A stretch of DNA of 64,000 bases from Ectothiorhodospira sp. BSL-9 (lineage in GTDB: Bacteria > Pseudomonadota > Gammaproteobacteria > Ectothiorhodospirales > Ectothiorhodospiraceae). The notes beneath the pieces were generated by a model that made no database searches, had not been told where the DNA came from, and saw only the letters and a list, made by a program, of their open reading frames with translations. A program made the translations under genes and the position numbers. Shown here piece by piece: positions 1-7,185 of this stretch. Within the stretch, counting starts at the first letter, position 1. The number at the start of each line of letters is the position of its first letter. The stretch is taken from the NCBI RefSeq assembly GCF_001632845.1, contig NZ_CP011994.1:1994001-2058000 (forward strand), given 5' to 3'.

Positions 1-1173
1 CTTGGTGGCGCTCGCGCTCGGGGTCTTGGCGGCGGAGGATGCGCTGGCGGTGTTGCTGCTGGCGCCGGAACTACCCGCACTGGAGCTGCCTGTGCTGGTG
101 CTATCCGTCTTTGCCGAGGACTGGGTGCTGGCGCTGCTCGGCTTGGAGGCGCTGGACCGGGTCGACGAGGGCTTGCGGTTGGCGCTGGAGCTGGCTTTGG
201 CCTTGGCCTTCTTCTCTTCGTGCTGCATTTCGCGCAGGGCCGACTTGATCTGATGCATCTCGCGGCGGCTCTCCTGCAGGCGACGGTGCAGGGTGTTCAC
301 CTCACGGCGGGTGGGCATGTTCAGGCTTTCGGTGACCTCGTCCATGAGGCGGGTGCCCTGGCGCTTTACGGCCATGAGGCTGTTCACCATGTCGCCATAG
401 ACCTTGGCATATTCCTCGGACATGACGAACTCGCCATAGACCTCTTCGCTCACATCCACCCATTCGTCGTACAGGGCGCGCATGGAGGTGATGGGAGTAT
501 CCTGGCGGCCGGCGTCGTCAAGGCGCGCCCGGAACCGGTCCACCGAGTCCATGCCCACCTTGGCGAAGGCCTGCTGGTATTGCTGCATGGCCTGCTGGTA
601 CTCCATCATCAGCTTGGCCAGGTTCTGATACTGTTCCTGCGACTCACGGGTGTAGCCCACACCCGGCACGGAGAGGAAACGGTCCATCTGTTCCTGCACG
701 ACATCGCCGTAGGGCGGACGTGCCGCGGGGCGCAGGGCCTGCATGAAGTCGCCCGGCATGGGCATGAAGGTGGAGCCGGCGCGGCTCCAGGTATCCATGG
801 GCATCTGCCAGAAAGGATTGACGTCCTTGCCGGGCATCTGTCCAAGCCCCATGTTCTTGAACGCACTGGTCATCTGGTCCAGCCACTGGGTGACGGCCTG
901 AGTGGCATCCGTCTGGCCGTTGGCGCCCTTGTAGAAGTTCTCCGCCATGGCGAAGTAGTTGCGGCTCATCTGCATCATCTGATCCATCATCTGATTATTG
1001 CCGCCGGGCAGGCCCTGGGAGGCGACCTGCCACCATTGATCCAGCCCCTGTGGCCAATTGGGCTGGTTGCTCTGGCCGCCCACGGCCTTGCGGCTCATGT
1101 CCATCCAGGCGTCCCAGTACTTGCGCTGAGCGTCCAGCCATTCATCGGGAGCAAAAGGGTTCGAATCAGCCAT
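1..1173 (-). CDS. phaE: Class III PHA synthase subunit PhaE (partial, 3' end outside window)
   Basis: The frame stays open from the left edge to an ATG at 1173, giving at least 391 residues. It begins MADSNPFAPDEWLDAQRKYW, which matches the N-terminus of PhaE, the non-catalytic partner that forms the active class III polyhydroxyalkanoate synthase with PhaC on the granule surface. An AGGAG ribosome site lies just upstream of the ATG. The middle is rich in Met and Gln (runs such as NNQMMDQMMQMS), followed by a charged helix (REMHQIKSALREMQHEEKK). The last 70 or so visible residues are a low-complexity Ser/Ala/Thr/Lys tail with no stop codon yet, so the protein is longer than the roughly 360 residues usual for PhaE. 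phaC is expected just to the left, as in Allochromatium; it is not visible here. Confidence 0.88.
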   Translation of the reverse strand, partial: MADSNPFAPDEWLDAQRKYWDAWMDMSRKAVGGQSNQPNWPQGLDQWWQVASQGLPGGNNQMMDQMMQMSRNYFAMAENFYKGANGQTDATQAVTQWLDQMTSAFKNMGLGQMPGKDVNPFWQMPMDTWSRAGSTFMPMPGDFMQALRPAARPPYGDVVQEQMDRFLSVPGVGYTRESQEQYQNLAKLMMEYQQAMQQYQQAFAKVGMDSVDRFRARLDDAGRQDTPITSMRALYDEWVDVSEEVYGEFVMSEEYAKVYGDMVNSLMAVKRQGTRLMDEVTESLNMPTRREVNTLHRRLQESRREMHQIKSALREMQHEEKKAKAKASSSANRKPSSTRSSASKPSSASTQSSAKTDSTSTGSSSAGSSGASSNTASASSAAKTPSASATK

Positions 1174-1233
1174 TCAGTGTTCTCCTGTGGATCCTGTCAT
1201 CGCCGGGAAAGGCCCCAGCGGGTCGGGTTTGCG

Positions 1234-1262
1234 AGTGTATGAAACCATTGGCCAGTCGCCAA
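1234..1262 (-). promoter_or_regulatory. Candidate sigma-70 promoter for phaE(C)
   Basis: On the minus strand TTGGCG (1257-1262) and TACACT (1234-1239) are separated by 17 bp and lie about 60 bp upstream of the phaE start. This is a reasonable but imperfect match to the sigma-70 consensus and was found by eye only. Confidence 0.35.
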
Positions 1263-1327
1263 GCATAAAGGCAAAAGCCAGGAACCCAACGCTTACCCGG
1301 CTTGGTGGCTCAAGATTAGCATACTGG

Positions 1328-1343
1328 TTGTGCACTGCAACAA
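1328..1343. promoter_or_regulatory. PhaR-box-like palindrome between phaE and phaA
   Basis: TTGTGCACTGCAACAA is a near palindrome. Read on the minus strand it matches the published PhbF/PhaR consensus TG(N)TGC(N3)GCAA with one mismatch. It sits in the divergent phaE/phaA spacer, which is about 320 bp long and otherwise contains only promoter-like elements. It resembles the sites at 3428 and 25396. Confidence 0.45.
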
Positions 1344-1394
1344 TTCCACTGGCACCGATCGTGGGTTCATTGGTCACGCGCGTCCCGGTTCTGG

Positions 1395-1422
1395 TATAAA
1401 CAAACTGTTGTGCACGACAACA
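1395..1422 (+). promoter_or_regulatory. phaA promoter -10 and adjacent imperfect palindrome
   Basis: TATAAA (1395-1400) is a good -10 element; the only -35 candidate is TTGGTC at 1370, with a long 19 bp spacer. Immediately downstream lies TGTTGTGCACGACAACA (1406-1422), with TGTTG and CAACA half sites. A palindrome just after the -10 repeats the layout seen at phaP, so repression by PhaR is plausible here. Confidence 0.4.
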
Positions 1423-1495
1423 TTGTAGATGTTCACTCACGCGGTGTGTGTCGTGTTGCGAATTTTTCGATAACGATTCCAAAGCAGGAGGATTT

Positions 1496-2683
1496 ATGGC
1501 TGATTCCACGGTCATCGTCGGTGCTGCCCGCACCCCCGTCGGTACGTTCAATGGTTCCCTGGCGAAGATTCCCGCTTCCACCCTCGGGGCTCTGGTCATC
1601 AAGGGATTGCTGGAACGGACGGGAATGTCCCCTGAACAGGTGGATGAGCTCATCCTGGGGCAGGTGCTGCAGGCCGGCGTGGGCCAGAACGCTGCCCGTC
1701 AGGCAGCGGTGGAGGCGGGCATCCCGTACACCTCCCCGGCCATGACCATCAACAAGGTGTGCGGCAGCGGCCTCAAGTCGGTGCAGCTGGCCTGGCAGGC
1801 CATTCGCTGCGGTGATGCCGGCGTCGTCATCGCCGGAGGTCAGGAAAACATGAGCGCATCGCCGCACGTGCTGCCGAACTCCCGTCAGGGCACCAAGATG
1901 GGGGACTGGAAGATGGTGGACACCATGATCCGCGATGGCCTTTGGTGTGCCTTCAATGACTATCATATGGGCACCACGGCCGAGAACGTGGCCACCGAGT
2001 TCAAGATCAGCCGCGAGGAGCAGGACGCCTTTGCCGCTCAGTCGCAACAGCGGGCCGAGGCGGCCCAGAAGGCCGGTCACTTCAAGGATGAGATCATTCC
2101 CGTGGAGGTGCCTGGTCGCAAGCGGGGTGAAACCACGATTTTCGATACCGACGAGTTTCCCCGGCATGGCACCACCGCCGAAGGTCTGGGCAAACTGCGC
2201 CCCGCCTTCAGTCGCGACGGTACGGTGACCGCCGGCAATGCCTCCGGCATCAACGACGGCGCCGCCGCCGTGATCGTCATGTCTGAATCCAAGGCCCGTG
2301 AATGGGGCCTCACCCCGCTGGCGCGCATCGTGTCCTTCTCCTCGGCGGGGGTGGACCCGGCCATCATGGGCACCGGCCCCATTCCAGCGGCCACTCAATG
2401 TCTGGAAAAGGCTGGCTGGAAGCCCACGGATCTGGATATGGTGGAAGCCAATGAGGCCTTTGCCGCTCAGGCCATTGCCGTCAACAAGACAATGGGTTGG
2501 GATCTGTCCAAGGTGAACGTCAGTGGTGGCGCCATTGCCATTGGCCACCCCATCGGCGCCTCCGGTGCCCGCGTGCTGGTCACCCTGCTGCATGGCATGA
2601 AGCGCACCGGTGCCCAGAAGGGTCTGGCAACCCTGTGCATCGGCGGTGGTCAGGGTGTGGCGCTGGCGGTGGAGAGCGTCTGA
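1496..2683 (+). CDS. phaA: Acetyl-CoA acetyltransferase (beta-ketothiolase) PhaA
   Basis: This 395-residue thiolase condenses two acetyl-CoA into acetoacetyl-CoA, the first step of polyhydroxybutyrate synthesis. The nucleophilic Cys89 lies in [11 protein letters not shown]. The NEAFAAQ and [10 protein letters not shown] motifs and a C-terminal CIGGGQG carrying the second catalytic Cys are all present. The ATG at 1496 is chosen because AGGAGG (1486-1491) lies directly upstream; the frame is open further upstream but without a ribosome site. It heads phaA-phaR-phaP-phaB and diverges from phaE. The length is normal for the family. A terminator-like hairpin follows at 2731. Confidence 0.95.
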   Translation: MADSTVIVGAARTPVGTFNGSLAKIPASTLGALVIKGLLERTGMSPEQVDELILGQVLQAGVGQNAARQAAVEAGIPYTSPAMTINKVCGSGLKSVQLAWQAIRCGDAGVVIAGGQENMSASPHVLPNSRQGTKMGDWKMVDTMIRDGLWCAFNDYHMGTTAENVATEFKISREEQDAFAAQSQQRAEAAQKAGHFKDEIIPVEVPGRKRGETTIFDTDEFPRHGTTAEGLGKLRPAFSRDGTVTAGNASGINDGAAAVIVMSESKAREWGLTPLARIVSFSSAGVDPAIMGTGPIPAATQCLEKAGWKPTDLDMVEANEAFAAQAIAVNKTMGWDLSKVNVSGGAIAIGHPIGASGARVLVTLLHGMKRTGAQKGLATLCIGGGQGVALAVESV

Positions 2684-2730
2684 CTCCAGGCCGTCTGACA
2701 ACCTTGATTCAAGGGCGGCCTGGCCGCCAC

Positions 2731-2770
2731 GACGGGCGGTACTTCCGGGTGCCGCCCGTCAACGTCTTTT
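2731..2770 (+). terminator. Terminator-like hairpin after phaA
   Basis: GACGGGCGG (2731-2739) pairs with CCGCCCGTC (2752-2760) over a 12-nt loop and is followed within a few bases by TCTTTTT. It could give partial termination between phaA and phaR. Confidence 0.45.
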
Positions 2771-2803
2771 TGTGCAAAACCAATCTGTAGATGGGAGAGG
2801 CCG

Positions 2804-3364
2804 GTGAACGAGCCGCGAATAGTCAAGAAGTACCCCAACCGGCGCCTGTACGACACGGAAGAGAGCCGTTATGTCACCCTGGCCGACGTGCAGCAACTGG
2901 TCCGGCGCGGGGTTGAGGTGAAGGTGATCGACAGCCAGACGGGCAACGACATCACCCGGGGCATTCTGATCCAGATCATCACGGAGCAGGAGACCGGGGG
3001 GGAACCCCTTTTCACCACGGAGATGCTGGTCCGTTTCATACGCTTTTACGATGAGGCCGTGCACGGGGCCTTTTCCAACTACCTGGATCACAGCCTGAAG
3101 TTCTTTGCCGATCAGCAGCGGGACTTCAATGAGCGGATGCGCGACGTGCTGGGTGGGCGGGCCGCCTGGGACATGGCCGAAATGACCCGCCGCAACCTGG
3201 AATTCTGGAAGGGCATGCAGGGGCAGTTCTTCAATACGGCAGCCTTCAAGGCGGAGCAGGAAGAGGATCAAGGCTCCGGTAAGTCGGCCACCAAGGGTGG
3301 CGGCGAGGACGTGTCGGCTGAAGACAAGGGTGGGAAGTCCTCGGGGTCGAAGAACAAGAAGTAG
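2804..3364 (+). CDS. phaR: Polyhydroxyalkanoate synthesis repressor PhaR
   Basis: This 186-residue protein starts with GTG at 2804 behind GGGAGAGG (2793-2800). The N-terminal IVKKYPNRRLYDTEESRYVT is the hallmark of the PHB/PHA accumulation regulator DNA-binding domain (residues about 5-65), followed by a PHB-binding domain (about 70-115). PhaR represses phasin and PHA genes when no granules are present and is titrated onto nascent granules. The C-terminal 50 residues are a Lys/Gly/Ser/Glu-rich tail that is probably disordered. Its likely operators in this window are at 1328, 1406 and 3428. It lies between phaA and phaP, matching the orf4 position in the Allochromatium pha cluster. Confidence 0.92.
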   Translation: MNEPRIVKKYPNRRLYDTEESRYVTLADVQQLVRRGVEVKVIDSQTGNDITRGILIQIITEQETGGEPLFTTEMLVRFIRFYDEAVHGAFSNYLDHSLKFFADQQRDFNERMRDVLGGRAAWDMAEMTRRNLEFWKGMQGQFFNTAAFKAEQEEDQGSGKSATKGGGEDVSAEDKGGKSSGSKNKK

Positions 3365-3398
3365 TCCGCAAATCGGATACCCAGGTGGGGTGTTGGGC

Positions 3399-3441
3399 TT
3401 GACGGAAAGGGGATCTGAGGTTATACGTTGCACTGCAGCAA
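3399..3441 (+). promoter_or_regulatory. phaP promoter with PhaR operator
   Basis: TTGACG (3399-3404) and TATACG (3422-3427) are spaced 17 bp apart. Directly after the -10 is TTGCACTGCAGCAA (3428-3441), whose complement TTGCTGCAGTGCAA matches the PhbF/PhaR consensus TG(N)TGC(N3)GCAA exactly. A second half-like GGTGCAGCAA follows at 3448. The position fits repression of phasin synthesis by PhaR. Confidence 0.65.
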
Positions 3442-3498
3442 TGCCGCGGTGCAGCAAAGGCAGCCCGCGCCCCTTTCAGCAAACAGGAGGCTTATCTC

Positions 3499-3867
3499 AT
3501 GAATGAAATGTTCGAAACCTTCAACAAGGCCAACCAGTCCATGTTCGACACCCTGCGCAAGGTGAACGACATCAACCAGAAGGCCATGGAAAAGCTGCTG
3601 TCCCAGCAACTGGACTTGACCACGGCCATGGTCGATGTGAGCATGAAGAATGTTGAACTGGTCTCCAAGGCCAAGGGCTACCAGGAACTCCTGAGTGGCC
3701 AGGCCGATCTGGCCCGCGATTGCAGCCAGACCCTGATGACCAGCTACAAGAATGGCCACGATGTCCTCAATGAGGCTCGTGAATCCATGACCAAGCTGAT
3801 GGACGAGTCCGTGAAGTCCGCAGAAGAGACCGTCAAGCAGGCCACGAGCATCAAGAAGGCTGCCTGA
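3499..3867 (+). CDS. phaP: Phasin PhaP (PHA granule-associated protein)
   Basis: This 122-residue, almost wholly helical protein is rich in Lys, Met and Gln, has no signal peptide, and fits the phasin_2 type. The N-terminus MNEMFETFNKANQSMFDTLR is amphipathic, as expected for coating the hydrophobic surface of polyhydroxyalkanoate granules. AGGAGG lies at 3486-3491. It sits between phaR and phaB and is preceded by its own promoter and an exact PhaR-box match, the usual arrangement for a phasin whose amount follows granule surface area. The name rests on composition and context as well as sequence resemblance. Confidence 0.88.
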   Translation: MNEMFETFNKANQSMFDTLRKVNDINQKAMEKLLSQQLDLTTAMVDVSMKNVELVSKAKGYQELLSGQADLARDCSQTLMTSYKNGHDVLNEARESMTKLMDESVKSAEETVKQATSIKKAA

Positions 3868-3923
3868 GCACGGTGACCGTCAGCCTTGATGGCCATAACC
3901 CCAAAGCCTAGGAGCCTGAAATC

Positions 3924-4670
3924 GTGAGCAAACGAGTAGCGTTAGTGACCGGCGGTACCGGTGGTATCGGTGGCGAAATCTGCAAGAAGCTGGCCCAGCA
4001 GGGCCACAAGGTAGTAGCCAACTACCTGCCTGCCCTGAAGGACGAGGCAGAAGCCTGGCAGAAGCAGATGAAGGATGAAGGGTTCGAGATGGACATCGCC
4101 TCTGGCGATGTGTCCTCTTTCGAATCCTGCGCCGAGATGGTCAAGGACGTGGAGTCCCGTGTCGGTCCCATCGATATCCTGGTGAATTGTGCCGGTATCA
4201 CCCGTGACAAGACCCTGCGCAAGATGGAAGAGAAGCAGTGGACGGACGTCATCAACATCAACCTGAACAGCGTCTTCAACACCACGCGTCAGGTGGTGGA
4301 AGGGATGACCTCCCGCGGCTTTGGCCGCATCGTCAACATCTCTTCCGTCAATGGTCAGAAGGGTCAGTTCGGTCAGGCCAACTACTCGGCCGCGAAGGCA
4401 GGCATGCACGGCTTTACCATGGCTGTCGCTCAGGAGACTGCCGCCAAGGGCGTGACCGTGAATACCGTGTCCCCCGGTTACACCGCCACGGCCATGACGG
4501 ATGCCATGCCCGAAGATGTGCGCAATGCCATCATCGCGCAGGTGCCGGCTGGTCGCATGGGCAGCACCAAGGACATCGCCTTTGCGGTGGCCATGCTGTG
4601 TGACGAGGACGCCGGCTACATCACCGGTGCCAATCTCCCGGTGAATGGCGGTTTGTTCACGTCCTTCTAA
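3924..4670 (+). CDS. phaB: Acetoacetyl-CoA reductase PhaB
   Basis: This 248-residue short-chain dehydrogenase makes (R)-3-hydroxybutyryl-CoA from acetoacetyl-CoA with NADPH. The nucleotide-binding TGGTGGIGGEI motif is at residues 9-19, NCAGITRD is near 88-95, and the catalytic triad is Ser141, Tyr154 and Lys158 in NISSVNGQKGQFGQANYSAAKAG-like context. The GTG start at 3924 is preceded by AGGAG (3910-3914). It is the last gene of the pha cluster and is followed by a strong hairpin at 4719. A FabG-type reductase would look similar, but the SSVNGQKGQFGQ stretch and the location favour PhaB. Confidence 0.94.
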   Translation: MSKRVALVTGGTGGIGGEICKKLAQQGHKVVANYLPALKDEAEAWQKQMKDEGFEMDIASGDVSSFESCAEMVKDVESRVGPIDILVNCAGITRDKTLRKMEEKQWTDVININLNSVFNTTRQVVEGMTSRGFGRIVNISSVNGQKGQFGQANYSAAKAGMHGFTMAVAQETAAKGVTVNTVSPGYTATAMTDAMPEDVRNAIIAQVPAGRMGSTKDIAFAVAMLCDEDAGYITGANLPVNGGLFTSF

Positions 4671-4718
4671 GCCGGTGCTGTGTGGTCGACGCTGACCTGC
4701 GTAGACCCGTCTGTTCGG

Positions 4719-4744
4719 CAACGGGCCCCTGATGGGGCCCGTTG
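4719..4744 (+). terminator. Hairpin terminator after phaB
   Basis: CAACGGGCCCC (4719-4729) and GGGGCCCGTTG (4734-4744) form a perfect 11-bp stem with a TGAT loop. There is no long T tract. The remaining spacer to 5111 is AT-rich around 4855-4960 and probably holds the promoter of the next gene: an extended -10 (TG-T-TATTCT) is at 4947-4955. Confidence 0.6.
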
Positions 4745-5111
4745 TCCGTTGCCCCCGCTCCCGCCTTCCCCCTCTGCATCCAAAGGCCCTGCTCCCGGTG
4801 AGACGGTGGGTGGGTGCTGAGCAATTTTCCCCTTCCTGCGCCGCATTTACCTGAAAAACTTTGTTCAAAAAAGTGAAAGTCGTCTGATAAAAAGGTTTTG
4901 GTCGCAATTGATTTGAGGATCATTATTCTCATTCGCGGGGCCTTAGTGTTATTCTCCGGCCTGTCTTGGGGTATTTGACTGCTCACCCACGTGGCAGCCA
5001 AAAAGAGTCAGGCCATGGTGGTGCGGTTCCGGTCGGGATCTGCCCGGGGCGGTGTGTTCGGCTGCCGGAAGTGGGCCCCAGACGGTTGATTCCAAGAACA
5101 ACGGGGGCACC

Positions 5112-6617
5112 ATGCCGTTTGCCAAATCGCGTCTGAAGGCGCCGAGCTTCAAGACCGTCATGGCCGCGCTGGCCGTCGGCCTCATCATCACTGCGATCTA
5201 CCCCAAGATTCTCTCCGGGTTCGGTGTGGACGACTCAGACACGTCCGCGCGCATGGTCCAATCCCTGGCGCTGCCCGTGGAAGGTGCGGGCGCCGGTGCG
5301 CACGCCCAGGTGGCCGTGGCCGGTTCGTCCCGTGACCAGGCAGCCCTGCACAGACCCTCCGGTTCTCTGGATAATCCCGCACGTGCGCAGCAGACGGCCA
5401 TGATCCAGCAGGATGACATCCGTACAGACATGGGTGCGCCAGAGAACCCGACCTCGTACGAGTCCTTCGAGCTGGAAGCGGCAGAGGGTGAACGATCGGA
5501 ATGGAACGAATACACGGTGCGGCGCGGGGATCGACTCTCCGCACTCTGGACGAATGACTGGGATCTGCCTCGGGCCACCCTGTATCGTCTGCTCAACGAC
5601 AAGGACAATGCACGAGTCCTGAACCGGGTGCGTGACGGTCAGCGCGTGGAGTGGCAAACCGATGAGGAGGGTTATCTCACCCGCCTGCGCATCTGGACAT
5701 CCCGTACCGAGGGTACCGAGTGGCAACGGGAGGAAGATGGCTGGGACTTCACCCGAGATACGGTTGAAAATCAGGGCGAAATCAGCCATCTGGTGATTAC
5801 CGCCCGGGTGGACGGCAGCATCTCCGCCGCGCTGGCGCAGCGCCAGGAACTGTCCGGGCGGGCCGCTGGCGCGCTGGCGGTATTGCTGGATCGACACCTG
5901 CCGGTGCGCGCCCGCGCCCGCACGGGCGATACCTTCACTCTGCTGGTTGAACAGGAAATGCTCCCGGGTGAGGATGAGCCCCATCAACTGCGCCTGCTGG
6001 CCTTTGATTACCAGGGGGAGCAGCTGAACACCACGGCGGCTCGGCATACCAATGGCCGCTTCTACACCCCGGATGGCGAAGGGTTGTTGCCACCGTTCGA
6101 CCGCCGTCCCTTCGCAGGCAATTATCGGATCAGTTCGCCCTTCGACACCCGCCGTCGGCATCCCGTGACCGGTCGCGTGGCACCCCACCATGGCACCGAC
6201 TTCGCCATGCCCATCGGCACGCCCATCCTGGCTCCGGCTGACGGGCGAGTGACCCGCGTGGACAGTCATCCCGTGGCCGGGCGTTTCCTGGTCATTGAGC
6301 ACGGGCAGGGATATACCACCCGTTACCTGCACCTGAGCCGCTCCCTGGTGCGGCCCGGTCAGACCGTGGAGCGCGGCGATCGCATTGCCCTCTCCGGTAA
6401 CACGGGCCGCAGCACCGGGCCGCATCTGCACTATGAGTTGCATGTGAACGGGCGCCCGGTGGATGCCATGCGCGCCGAGCTGCCAGAGAGTGATTCGCTG
6501 ACCGGAGAGGAACTCAAGCGCTTCAAGGAAATCAGCAGTACCCTGCTGGCCGAGGTGAAGCAATCCGGCGAAACCCGCAGAGTGGCCATGACCCCCTTTT
6601 CCGATATGGCCATGTAG
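5112..6617 (+). CDS. M23 family murein DD-endopeptidase (MepM-like)
   Basis: This 501-residue protein has one N-terminal membrane anchor (about residues 15-33, VMAALAVGLIITAIYP) followed by a periplasmic region. A LysM/OapA-like segment (YTVRRGDRLSALW, about residues 135-175) is followed by a C-terminal peptidase M23 domain. The zinc ligands appear as HHGTDF (His near 360, Asp near 364) and HLHYELH (near 437). Family members cut peptide cross-links so that new murein can be inserted. The ATG at 5112 is chosen because it lies just ahead of the basic residues preceding the membrane segment and behind GGGGG. It stands alone and is most like the MepM/YebA group; the exact orthologue is not certain. 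Confidence 0.88.
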   Translation: MPFAKSRLKAPSFKTVMAALAVGLIITAIYPKILSGFGVDDSDTSARMVQSLALPVEGAGAGAHAQVAVAGSSRDQAALHRPSGSLDNPARAQQTAMIQQDDIRTDMGAPENPTSYESFELEAAEGERSEWNEYTVRRGDRLSALWTNDWDLPRATLYRLLNDKDNARVLNRVRDGQRVEWQTDEEGYLTRLRIWTSRTEGTEWQREEDGWDFTRDTVENQGEISHLVITARVDGSISAALAQRQELSGRAAGALAVLLDRHLPVRARARTGDTFTLLVEQEMLPGEDEPHQLRLLAFDYQGEQLNTTAARHTNGRFYTPDGEGLLPPFDRRPFAGNYRISSPFDTRRRHPVTGRVAPHHGTDFAMPIGTPILAPADGRVTRVDSHPVAGRFLVIEHGQGYTTRYLHLSRSLVRPGQTVERGDRIALSGNTGRSTGPHLHYELHVNGRPVDAMRAELPESDSLTGEELKRFKEISSTLLAEVKQSGETRRVAMTPFSDMAM

Positions 6618-6779
6618 AGGGCCTGGGCTCCGTCACGGCTCTATTGCGTGGGCGTGACGGTGCTTGACACCCCTGCGGCCACGCCCCTATGTTCCTGATC
6701 AGGACGAACGCGGGGATCGGGAATCCTTTCGCCCGCCGAGTCCGGATGTTCAATTCAAACCTGATCGGAGGGACACAGG

Positions 6780-7067
6780 ATGAGTGAACGTGACGAGTGG
6801 GTTCAGAAGATGCAGGCCAAGCTGGATGAATGGCAGGCCGAAATCGACAAGCTGTCTGCCAAGGCCGATCAGGCCGAAGCAGATGCCAAGCTGAAGTACA
6901 AGGATCAGATCGAAGAACTCAAAAAGCAGCGGGAAGAGGGCAAGCAGAAGCTGCGTGAGATGCAGGACGCCAGCGAGGACGCCTGGGATCGCATGCGGGA
7001 GGGCATGGAGTCGGCCTGGGACAGCATGAGCAAGGCCTTCAAGGATGCCGTGAATCGCTTCAAGTAA
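6780..7067 (+). CDS. Small coiled-coil protein (sll1863 stress-response family-like)
   Basis: This 95-residue protein is highly charged and helical throughout. It is rich in Glu, Lys, Asp and Gln, with regular WQAEIDKLSAKADQAEADAK heptads and a C-terminal WDSMSKAFKDAVNRF amphipathic helix. There is no signal peptide, membrane segment or cysteine. It resembles the small coiled-coil proteins grouped with cyanobacterial Sll1863, whose biochemical role is not defined. A GGAGGGACA ribosome site lies just upstream (about 6767-6775). It is monocistronic, with the M23 peptidase 160 bp upstream and a palindromic repeat directly downstream. The family name is tentative. Confidence 0.7.
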   Translation: MSERDEWVQKMQAKLDEWQAEIDKLSAKADQAEADAKLKYKDQIEELKKQREEGKQKLREMQDASEDAWDRMREGMESAWDSMSKAFKDAVNRFK

Positions 7068-7083
7068 GGGTGTTTTCTCTCAC

Positions 7084-7125
7084 CACCCTCACCCCAACCC
7101 CTCTCCCGCCAGCGGGAGAGGGGTT
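7084..7125. repeat. Dispersed CCCTCTCCC-type palindromic repeat, copy 1
   Basis: The palindrome core (7096-7125) has two 14-base arms (AACCCCTCTCCCGC and its complement) around CA. Together with upstream CACCCTCACCCC, a 40-base block (7084-7123) is identical to 21906-21945. It sits between two convergent genes and may act as a bidirectional transcription end. Confidence 0.85.
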
Positions 7126-7185
7126 AGCCAGCCCCCCGGTTCAGCGCCTGGCTACCCACTCCCCCGGCAACAGGCGCGCCCGCCA

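Noticed and set aside
1433-2701. A 422-codon minus-strand frame opposite phaA
   Set aside because: phaA is clearly real by its active-site motifs; the opposite frame has no family resemblance.
4916-4934. Fur-box-like GATCATTATTCTCATT ahead of the M23 peptidase
   Set aside because: Only about 11 of 19 positions agree with the Fur consensus and the downstream gene has no iron link; AT-rich promoter DNA explains it.
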